Source: Trogon surrucura
Taxonomy: Eukaryota; Chordata; Aves; Trogoniformes; Trogonidae
DNA length: 64,000 bases
NCBI GenBank assembly: GCA_020746105.1
Contig: CM036618.1
Coordinates: 9,680,501 to 9,744,500 of the forward strand
Reading direction: 5' to 3'
The position numbers and the translations under genes were made by a program. Below are positions 24,006-33,612 of the stretch, one piece after another. Each line of letters opens with the position of its first letter. The first letter of the stretch is position 1. The notes under the pieces are model-generated. The model saw only the letters and a program-made list of their open reading frames with translations. It did not search any database and was not told where the DNA came from.

Positions 24006-24793
24006 TGTTGGGGGTTAGGGATGGGTCGGCCACAGATGCTCTCTCAGCCCCTCTTCTTCCCCCAAATGGAAATAAAAAGGAAACGAGGCAGAGAGACTTA
24101 CAGGATGGGTTAGAAAAGAAAACTCATATGACTTTAATGAAACAATAGTGTAAATAATAGTAAAATTATAAAAATGAAGAAATACACAGAGCTATATATA
24201 AGTCCGATATTGAACCCAACTTACCCCTCAATAATAATGACCACTGATGCTGCAGAGCAGGTGGCATTGGGGAAATCCCAGGCTCAGCAGTGGCAGGGAG
24301 CTGGATACAGGAGCTGGATTTAGGAGCTCAGGATCTGGATCAAAAGCATGAGATCAGATGGAGTCCTCCCTGGATGCCAGCCATTGAAGAAAAAACGTGA
24401 GTAAGAGAGCTAAACGTTCGTGATCACTCAATTTATATTGAATATGACATATATGGAATGGAATACTCTTGTTGGTCACCTGTCCTGTCTATTACTCTGT
24501 GGAGGTGCAACCTTTTACTTCCTTGTGTCCCTTCTTACTACCTGGCACCCCCAGCGTGGCACAGAAGAGCCAGCAATGGCCTTGGTCACTATAGGAATAA
24601 GTATAAGCAAGAGCCTTTCTGCATCCCAGTCCCAGGCAGTAACTGTAAACATCAGGTGTTATCACTGCCAGTAGCAGACACTGTCTGCAAAAACATGCTG
24701 GTACTTTCAGAAAATGCAGCCTTTTAGAAGAGACTGAGTTGGAAAATGAAAATCACTGAACAGAATTATTTTTGTTTAGCTCAAACCAGACCA
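24006..24793 (-). mobile_element. solo LTR copy B with perfect 5-bp target duplication
   Basis: The 788-bp element starts TGTTGGGGGTTAGGG and ends ...AAACCAGACCA. It is flanked by GGTCC at 24001-24005 and 24794-24798, a perfect 5-bp duplication. On the minus strand a TATATATAG box (about 24191-24200) precedes ATTAAA (24133-24138) by about 60 bp, so transcription would run leftward. It is the same family as copy A at 21.1-21.8 kb. A 295-bp stretch (24409-24703) is identical to copy A while the rest differs widely. No internal region is present. The avian LTR family name is not assigned. Confidence 0.88.
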
Positions 24794-24798
24794 GGTCC

Positions 24799-26274
24799 TA
24801 CTGATTTACGAGCCCAGTTTCTCTCATCTCTTAACAATCTTCTTGAACTTGGGGGTCTAAACCAGGACTAACTCTGCCATTTACTTTGCAGCCTTTATCC
24901 CAAACTCAAGCTTCTGAAGCTTTCATCTACACTCCTCACCACAGTGGTTCTTCCTTGTTAATAAGCTTCACAGCGAGTTGAACGTTGGTGGTAGCACTGG
25001 CAAACAGAAATTACCACTGCTGATCTTCCCTCTTTCCTCCCTAGACTCAACTTCCAGACATTTGGCAGAGATGCATCTCAGGGTTTTTGAGGAACTCTCA
25101 CTGCCACAGTCTTGGCTCAAATGTGCTGAGTTCATTGTGCCTGATTCCTGAAAGCTTTCTGGAACTCCTCCACTGGAGTGACACTGCTAAGCAAGGCTGA
25201 GATTCTTTATTTTTTTTTGGCACAAAAACTCTTTAGTGGCATAGAATCATTGTATTAAAGAAAGATTCCCTTCCTTTAGTGAAATATGAAAACACTTTGT
25301 CCCATGGGATTTCATTAGCTTATCTTTGCTACTACAGAGTTTGAGCACTAGTATTGCATCTTCTGCTTTTCTCTCAATAAAAATGTGCTGGGAAAAGACC
25401 TAAATCTTTACAGACTTTCTCTCTTTTGTCAAGCAAAGTTCTAATTGGGTCATCATTCTCACCAAAACAGTTTTGGCAACTCTGCTTATGCACTGGGATT
25501 TTTGTATATCACTTTTGTATATATGCTTTGAGATTTTTGTATATCATATTTTCCAGGAAACATATTAGAATTTGTGAGTCAACTTTCTAGTAACTGTATG
25601 AAATAGGTGGAGTGTGAATGTTTTAAAATAAGCCAGGAATACAACTTGAACAATATTATGTGATTTTATAGTTAAGATCCTCTGTACCCGACAGTGAGGA
25701 AACTTGGGATTTTTCTGGTAAGCTTAAGGTATTTTTTTGTAGACTAATTTGTCTCAAAATTTCTACCTTTCTGACATATTTTGATCCTGACTTAAAACTG
25801 ATGGCATTGCTGGGACAACCAGTCTTTAGTCTTTTTGTCTAAAATGTGTCTGGAAGTACCTCATATTTGCCAGCCTCCTTCAGACCATCTTGCTACTCTC
25901 TTTATTATTGTGCACACAAATATGTTGAATATTTCCTCAAATTAATTTTTATTAGAATTAGAAATATGCACTCTGACCAAAAATAAAGCATCACTGGCAA
26001 GAATAATTTTAACAATCAAATGAAGAAAGATCTGGGAATATTACATTGCTTTTAGGACATACAATTGTTAGTAGGAGTCTCCATAAGTTTAGGGAGCTCC
26101 ATAAGTTTTGCTGATGTCTACATAGAGATGAAAGTCATCGTCATCTTAAATTCAAGAAACACATTCCTGAGATACAGAAATTGAAATTTATATTAATGTT
26201 AACTTATAATTAGCCTGTGATTGCACCATTTCCATGAAGTCAAAGGAATACTAATCTGAAGAGTACTGGATTTG
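24799..26274. other. unassigned AT-rich DNA
   Basis: No gene or clear repeat. An isolated TAGAATCATTGTAT near 25240 looks like a single CR1 tail unit, but no CR1 body follows. Confidence 0.5.
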
Positions 26275-27299
26275 TGTGGCAAGGTTTTAGTAGCAGGGGG
26301 CCTACAAGGGTGGTTACTGTGAGAAGCTGCTTGAAGCTTCTCCCATGTTTGACAGAGCCAACACCAGCCTGCTCCAAGATGGACATGCCACTGGCCAAGA
26401 CTGAGTCCATCAGTGATAGTGGTAATGCCTCTGGAATTGCATGTTTGATAAGGGGAAAACAGTTATTGCACAAGTGCAGCCAGAGAGAGGAGTGAGAAGA
26501 AGTGAGAGAAACAACTCTGCAGACCCCAAGGTCAGTGAAGAAGGAAGAGGAGGAGGTGCTCCAGATGCTGGAATAGAGACTTCCCTACAACCCATGGTGA
26601 ATACCACGGTGAGGCAGGCTGTCCCTCCGCAACTCATGGAGGTCCACAGAGGAGCAGATGTCCACCTGCAGTCCATGGAGGACCCCATGCTGGCACAGGT
26701 GGATGCCTGAGGGAGGCTGCAACACCATGGAAAGCCCATGCTGGAGTAGACTTCTGGCATGACCTGTGGGCTTGTGGAGATAGGAGCCCATACTGGAGCA
26801 GGTTTGTTGGCAGGACTTGTGACCCTGCAGGGGACCCATGCTGGAACAGTTCATGAAAAACAGCAGCCTGTGGGAAGGACCTACATTGGAGAAGTTCATG
26901 GAGGACTGTCTCCTGTGGGAGGGACCCCATGCTGGAGCAGGAGGAGAATGTAAGGAGTTGTCCCTCTGGGGAGGAAGGAACAGCAGAGACTTGGGAAGAA
27001 CTGACCATAACCCCCACTCCCCAACCCCTTGTGACGGTAGAGCAGAGGACTTAGAGAGATTGTGAATAAAGTTGAGTCTGGGAAGGAGGAACGGGTTGGG
27101 GGAAGTTGTTACAAAAATTTAGGTTTTATTTTGTTTAGTATTAAAGGAAACCATTTCTCCCAAATGAAGTTGGTTTTGCCTGTGATGATAATTGATGAGT
27201 GATCTCTCTCTGTCCTCTCAACCCACGAGGCTTTTGTTATATTTTCTCTCCCTTGTCCATCTGAGAAGGGCGGTGATAGAGCAGAATCAACCCACCATA
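26275..27299 (+). mobile_element. solo LTR (ERVL-like avian family, modular type), plus orientation
   Basis: It opens TGTGGCAAGGTTTTAGTAGC and closes TCAACCCACCATA, typical ends of a widespread avian LTR family as I remember it. Inside, six degenerate modules with a CATGCTGGAGCAGG core recur every 44-52 bp (starts near 26686, 26737, 26789, 26837, 26884, 26928). These are followed by AATAAA (27065), ATTAAA (27140) and a conserved block with GTTTTGCCTGTGATGATAATTG. Near the 3' end about 30 bp expected between GATAGAGC and the terminal TCAACCCACC appear deleted. No clear target duplication was found. Long minus-strand frames here are by-products of the modules. Confidence 0.85.
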
Positions 27300-28999
27300 G
27301 GGAGCTACCAAAAAAACCACAAACTTCTAGATCTCCAAAAAAGATTTGTGAGTGTGAATGTATTCAGGCTGTCTGTAAAGTAGTTATGTCTTTGTTCTGT
27401 GTATACTGTGTATACCTGTTCATGAATGTAATTGAATTTCTGGGGAACGAAACACAATTCATTCAGAATACACTGTTAAATTTTCAATATCTATTTATTA
27501 AATAGTTGCTAAGGTTAATCATTGGTATAATATTATAATGAACTAAATAATCAAGATTCAAACAAGAGAGGCAATGTTTATGAGAGTGTTATGTTGTAAG
27601 TCAAGTATACACTGTATATGCTCCTTTTTGTTACATTTTTATAAAATGTAATATTTTACATTCATACTTTACATTTTTACAAAGATTTCACATTTTAATG
27701 AAATATAACAGAAAGAAATGGGCCAAATAATCTCCATAGGGAGATTCAGTTCTCTTTTATTGAGATGTTTTTTGACCTTATTTATTTGTTCATATTAATG
27801 TACCTTATATTTACAGTTTAATTCTACCTATTTACTGAAGTTCTTTTTTCCTGCTTCCTGAGTTCCAGTTGTTATCAGAGGATTGATCTCACCAACAGAT
27901 AAAATTTTCTTTTTTAATGATAAATAGATGTGACATTTTACCTTCAAAAAAGACCTGAAACACTTTAAAGCTTTTGAACTCATTGTTTAGGTTGTTGAAA
28001 GTCCTCAGCTACCAATCAATGGAAGGTGAGAGTGACCGACTTAAAGCAAAAGGTATTTGCAAGAGTCTTTGTCCTGCTATGACCATAGGTGTTGGTGAGT
28101 TAGTTTATGTCCTGTATTTCAGCCTCTTAGTGAATAACTGAAGATTAATTGCAGGTATTGAGATCTTCAATGAAAATTAGTCCATACTCCCTCATTGTCT
28201 TCAGTTAAGTAGAAATGTGCTTAGCGATACCTTTCCTATGTATTTATTCTGCTTCTTAGAATACCTTTTGTGGCTGATCCTATTTTCTAGATTTTACTCT
28301 GTCCTTTGAAATTCATTCTAATGTTGGATGCGATGTGACAGAGCTTCTAAAAGCCAGAGTAATTTCAAAACTTCTCTACCTGGGGAATGACAGGAAAAAA
28401 AAGATATCTGTAGCAAAGGTTCTGCTAATAGATGGAAGGGAAAAACCGCCCAGCACCATGAAATAACAGTATGCAGGTAGGTAACAGGGAAAAGAGATGT
28501 TCAGGGTGAAGCACATGCAGCTTTGCATGTCTTTCGGAATATCGACATGGAGCCACCTGAATGTTGCCTCCTACACCTAGAAACAAACTGGACAGGACTA
28601 GACACAAGCAAAGCACATACATCCCACACATTTTTCATGAGATAAATCCACTACATACAGGTATTTGTTGGGCCCTAGCCTTTACCGTGGTACTTTTTGC
28701 AGGTTAATACCAGAAAAATAAAGCACATTTTTAATACTGTTGGTAATATTTTACTAGGTTATACTTAGTTAAAAATACGCAAGATTGTTTTGGTAAATAT
28801 GTATGCAAGTTTCAGGTTGCACTTCTTCAAAGGAACTTTACTGTAAGAGAGACTTTGTAACAGTACCTTAGAAATACCATCAACTAGCACGTCTGTATAA
28901 AATAAAACCTGGGGAAGTAATGTAGTGTCAGAGATGCTTAATATTATGTATACATACCAGGACACTCACCTCATTTAACTCTAAGAGCCCAATACACTT
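27300..28999. other. unassigned AT-rich DNA
   Basis: No gene or repeat recognised. The part at 27590-27720 is rich in short ACATTTT/AAAATGT inverted motifs, probably by composition. Confidence 0.5.
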
Positions 29000-29163
29000 A
29001 GAATCATAGAATAATTTAGTTAGACCTTTAAGATCATTGAATCCAACCATAAACCTAACACTGCAGAGTCCACCACTAAACCATGTCCCTATGTGTCACA
29101 TCTACAAGTCTTTTAAACATCTCCAAGGATGGTGACTCAGCCACTTACCTGGGCAGCCTGTTA
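29000..29163 (-). mobile_element. CR1 3'-end fragment, old
   Basis: The tail AGAATCATAGAATAATTTAG is followed by AAGATCATTGAATCCAACC, then ACACTGCAGAGTCCACCACTAAACCATGTCCC and CCAAGGATGGTGACTCAGCCAC. It stops at GGGCAGCCTGTTA. It is an older subfamily with no usable frame. Confidence 0.9.
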
Positions 29164-30700
29164 CTTAAATATAGACACACAGTGACAACTAAGACATGCA
29201 AAGATCCTCTGCCTGATTTCCAGCTGCTGTCCCAGGTGTGCATGGGTCTCTAACAATTCTTGTATTTTATCCGCAGATGTCTCAGATACTGTTGAAGAAT
29301 TCAAATGTCTTTTGATACCCTTGTTTAAACAAGTGAATTGAACTCTGTGTGAAAAATTACTCTCTACCTTGTGTATTTTAATTAAGATCTTTCAATGGAT
29401 AACCAACACAAATAGGGTACTTGTGTAGTAATTTTCTTGTGTCATCCTGAGAGGACTCCAAAAAGGAAGGAAAAGTATATGGAGATGTCTGTCTTTCCTG
29501 ATGGTAGAGACAGACTTACACTCATAGTCACCCAAACCAACCACAGCCACCTCCAGTCCTAGGTCTGTCTATGGAGCTGGTCGTTCCAGGGTCCATCAAT
29601 AGCCATTGAAGAGAAATGGGCACTTCTAAGGAGAGATTGGTTTTACCTACTCTTTTCTGTCTAGATAACATGAAGCAATGTATCCCACCCTAGATACTTA
29701 ACTTTTAAAAGCCTCTAAATTTAGGTGAAATGAATCCTGAATATACTGTTTTTGAGAGAAAAATACTCTCCTCCATTTGCACATACAGTTCCCACTGGCT
29801 GAGCTGAGTACAGAAAAAATACAGATTCAAGCCCCCAGATTACACTGATTACAGTATAATCACATAACTAAGTTTTAATCATATATTTACTGGATGTAAA
29901 TTCTGAATGCGCAAGTAGGAAGCCTGTGTTGCATGACCTGTGTTCCAGCTTTGTCTACAAGAGGTGAATTTCACCTTATGGATGAAAACTTGATTATACA
30001 GCTCCACACAGCTGTGGGACGAGAACTATATAATTAATGGTGAACACTCAAATCTTAACTTGTAGCCATAGATGCACACCCGCCATGCAGTAATGGGAGT
30101 GAATTTTCTCTTAGCATGCACGTATGGGCTAATGTGGAGCACACTGTGAATTCATCTCTTCCCATTGGTTGTAAGAAAAGGAGGGTGGAAAAGAAGTGGC
30201 GCCTTTATTGCAATTTTTGCTAGCACTAGTCTTCATCTGCCTTCTTAATTAGTCCTGCTGCGTGACTGAGACTCTGCATAGGCTGTCATGCCACAGTGAA
30301 GACTTATATATTATAATATAGTAATTATATTATTTAGCCTCACACTTTCCTTTATGAATGGCTGGTTCTATCTCGCATGCTGCAAGCATTTGTATTTGGC
30401 AAATTTGTGGCTGTTGCTTATAATGATTCATACTTGTTTCAGTAGGGTTGGCCCACTCTGTTTTCCAGTCCCTCCAAGAGACACTGCTATGAGTACAATA
30501 ACAAAGGTGAAGTAGTTACTGAGCTGAAATAATTTTTTTAACAATACTTTTTTTATACCATATACTTCCAGGATTCAAGATCCTGGTGGGGAGGAACTCT
30601 CTTAAAAAATGGAATTGAATTTTTGAAGCTGAGGCTTTATTTCTAAAGTTCGGTTGTTCTTGCCAGGGTTATTAAGTGTACTTTTCTAAGTCCTCTGAAC
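29164..30700. other. unassigned DNA
   Basis: No recognisable gene or dispersed repeat. Confidence 0.5.
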
Positions 30701-32970
30701 TCATAGAATCATAGAATCATAGAATGTTAGGGATTGGAAGGGACCTCGAAAGATCATCAAGTCCAATCCCCCTGCCAGAGCAGGAATGCCTAGACTATGC
30801 CACACAGGAACGTGTCCAGGCAGGTCTTGAATGCCTCCAGAGAAGGAGACTCCACAACCTCTCTGGGCAGCCTGTTCCAGGGCTCCGTCACCCTCACTGA
30901 GAAGAAGTTTCTTCTCGAGTTTAAGCGGAACCTCTTATGTTCCAGTTTCAGCCCATTACCCCTTGTCCTATCAGTGGTTGTCACCGAGAAGAGCCTGGCT
31001 CCATCCTCGTGACACTCACCCTTGATATATTTGTAAACATTAATGAGGTCACCCCTCAGCCTCCTCTTCTCCAAACTAAAGAGCCCCAACTCCTTCAGTC
31101 TTTTCTCATAAGGGAGATGCTCCACTCCCTTAATCATCCTAGTTGCCCTGTGCTGGACTCTCTCCAGCAGTTCCCTGTCTTTCTTGAACTGAGGGGCCCA
31201 GAACTGGACACAGTATTCCAGATGGGGTCTCACCAGGGCAGAGTAGAGGGGAAGGAGAACCTCTCTCGACCTACTAACCACCCCCCTTCTAATACACCCC
31301 AGGATGCCATTGGCCTTCCTGGCCACAAGGGCACAGTGCTGACTCATGGTCATCCTGCTGTCCACCAAGACTCCCAGGTCCCTTTCCTCTACACTGCTCT
31401 CTAATAAGTCATTCCCCAACTTATACTGGAACCTGGGGTTGTTCCTACCCAGATGCAAGACCCTACATTTACCCTTGTTATATTTCATTAAATTTTTCCC
31501 CGCCCAACACTCCAGCCTGTCCAGGTCTCGCTGAATGGCAGCACAGCCTTCTGGTGTGTCAGCCACTCCTCCCAGCTTGGTGTCATCAGCAAATTTGCTG
31601 ATAGTACTCTCTAGTCCCTCATCCAAGTCATCGATGAATATATTGAATAATACTGGTCCCAGTACCGACCCTTGAGGCACTCCACTGGATACAGGCCTCC
31701 AACCAGACTCCGCCCCACTGACCACAACTCTTTGGCTTCTTCCCCTTAGCCAGTTCGCAGTCCACCTCACTACCCGAGAGTCTAGACCACACTTCCTCAG
31801 TTTAGCAGCAAGGATGCTGTGGGAGACTGTGTCAAATGCTTTACTGAAGTCAAGGTAGACCACATCCACCGCTCGGCCATCATCTATCCACCTTGTTATA
31901 TCCTCATAAAAGGCTATGAGGTTAGTCAAGCATGACTTCCCTTTGGTGAAGCCATGTTGACTGTCTCTAATGACCCTCTTATCCCTGATATGCCTTGAGA
32001 TGGCACCAAGGATAAGTCGTTCCATCACTTTCCCAGGGATGGAGGTGAGGCTGACCGGTCTATAGTTATCCGGGTCCTCCTTCTTGCCCTTTTTGAAGAC
32101 TGGAGTGACATTTGCTTCCCTCCAGTCCTCAGGCACCTCTCCCGTCTCCCAAGACTTGGCAAAGATGATGGAGAGTGGTCTAGCAATGACATCAGCCAGT
32201 TCCCTCAGCACCCGTGGATGCATCCCGTCTGGACCCATGGATTTATGGATGTCCAGATTGCTTAATTGGTCCCTAATCCAGTCCTCATCGACTAAAGCAT
32301 ACTCCTCCACTGCCCTGACTTCCTCTGGGGCCTCAGGGGAACGGCGCTCCTCAGGACAGCCTCCGGCAGAGTAGACAGAGGCAAAGAAGGCATTCAGTAA
32401 CTCTGCCTTCTCTGTATCATGTGTCACCAAGGCACCCACCTCATTCATCAGTGGGCCTACATTGCCTCTGGTGTTAGTTTTATCTGCCACGTATTTGAAA
32501 AAGCTCTTCCTGTTGTCCTTGACCCCTCTCGCCAGGTTCAATTCTAGGGAGGCCTTTGCTTTCCTAGTTGCCTCCCTACACCCTCGGACAACAGCCTTAT
32601 ATTCTTCCCAAGTGGCCAGCCCTGCCTTCCAAGATCTGTAAATTCTCCTCTTGCCCTTGAGCTTACCCAGCACATCCCTGTTTAGCCACGCAGGTCTCCT
32701 GGCTCCCTTCCTTGACTTCCTACGTGTCGGGATGCTCTGATCTTGAGCACGGTAGAAGCAGTCCCTGAACGCTAACCAACTGTCTTGGGCCCCTTTACCT
32801 TCAAACAGCCTTGCCCATGGGATTTTCTCTAGTAATTGCTTGAAAAATCCAAAGTTTGCCTTGGCAAAGTCCAGGGTTGCAATTCTGCTTGCTATTTTGT
32901 TTCTGCTACATGAGATCCTGAACTCCACCATTTCATGGTCACTGCACTCGATCAATTCTAGTCGTCTCAA
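30701..32970 (-). mobile_element. CR1 retrotransposon, 2.27 kb, young, 5'-truncated
   Basis: The 3' end lies at the left, with three ATTCTATG-type units (read TCATAGAATCATAGAATCATAGAATG on the plus strand). The tail carries the diagnostic wording GGGATTGGACTTGATGATCTTTCGAGG when read on the minus strand. The body is a continuous ORF2 remnant with no internal stop. The 5' end falls inside the endonuclease-coding region, at codons for the SDH motif. The 5' UTR, ORF1 and most of the endonuclease are missing, the usual outcome of incomplete reverse transcription. The plus-strand frames in this interval are antisense shadows. Confidence 0.98.
30790..32970 (-). pseudogene. CR1 ORF2 remnant: end of endonuclease plus reverse transcriptase, 726 codons open
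   Basis: ORF2 of CR1 makes the endonuclease/reverse transcriptase that primes cDNA synthesis at the nicked target. Here residues 9-17 keep the endonuclease C-terminal motif CSDHEMVEF. The reverse transcriptase follows: [11 protein letters not shown] (residues 287-297), [17 protein letters not shown] (302-318), [17 protein letters not shown] (338-354), YLDFSKAFD (372-380, first catalytic Asp), [18 protein letters not shown] (428-445) and the catalytic box FADD (460-463). The C-terminal region ([37 protein letters not shown]) runs to the normal stop. The frame is open at the truncated 5' end. Its first codon is TTG in or near the junction with flanking DNA, and the first in-frame ATG is residue 14. 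Lack of stops and frameshifts over 2.2 kb means a recent insertion. It is a dead copy because the endonuclease is missing. Confidence 0.97.
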
Positions 32971-33489
32971 ATAATAATGAGATATCTAAATATTGGTGTT
33001 ATTTCTGTTTTTTACCTACATCATTTTTGGCATTGCAATTACTATGTCCTGTTTTATGGGTCCATTTTTGATATGGAGGGCAGAGATTTTCGCTTTTCTC
33101 TGGCAAGTTGTGGTAGGTAATGTCAGACTCACACAGTCTCACACCCAGTGTTCAAATATTGTTGTCCAGTCTCTGAGAGAATCTATTCCATAAGCCTTGA
33201 CATTTGCCTTTTTACAACACGAGAGGGTCTTCATGACTGAGTACACTGTGAACAGCCATGGAAGAATTATGCACATCAAGAATTCATAAAGCTATGCAAT
33301 AACACTGATCAGAAACTCAGTATTAACACCTTGTCATCAGAACTGGCTAAATAAAGGTTTCAACCTGAGCAATATTCTTATGCAGTCAGTGAATTATTTC
33401 ACTGGTTTCAGAAAGCCAAGTTTAGTCCATGTGACTGCCATTCACACATATACATGTATGGGTTCCATTCCCTTTCGGTCCCCACGTCT
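32971..33489. other. unassigned DNA
   Basis: No gene or repeat recognised between two CR1 copies. Confidence 0.5.
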
Positions 33490-33612
33490 TGCCTGATCTA
33501 GTTGAGAGGCGTCCCTGCCCATGACAGGGAGGTTGGACTAAACGATCTCCAAGGTCCCTTCCAGCCTAGGTCATTCTGTGATTCTGTGATTCTATGATTC
33601 TATGATTCTATG
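33490..33612 (+). mobile_element. CR1 3'-end fragment
   Basis: About 120 bp: CTGATCTAGTTGAGAGGCGTCCCTGCCCATGACAGGG, then GGTTGGACTAAACGATCTCCAAGGTCCCTTCCAGCC, ending in five tail units that switch from ATTCTGTG to ATTCTATG. Strong 5' truncation leaves only the untranslated 3' end. Confidence 0.95.

Noticed and set aside
21477..24674. Identical 84-codon plus-strand frames in both LTRs as a conserved gene
   Set aside because: The frames lie antisense inside LTR sequence and are identical only because the DNA block is identical. No known protein features were seen.
21071..24793. The two similar LTRs as the 5' and 3' ends of one provirus
   Set aside because: CR1 sequence is continuous on both sides of copy A, copy B has its own GGTCC duplication, and the DNA between holds CR1 pieces but no retroviral genes.
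25236..25255. Possible CR1 tail unit (TAGAATCATTG)
   Set aside because: Too short, and no CR1 body on either side.
26686..26940. CRISPR-like spaced repeats
   Set aside because: The modules are degenerate, with no constant repeat length or unique spacers, and lie in an avian LTR.
26410..27017. Overlapping minus-strand frames of 100-127 codons
   Set aside because: They arise from the periodic modules of a plus-oriented LTR, are mutually overlapping and have no domain.
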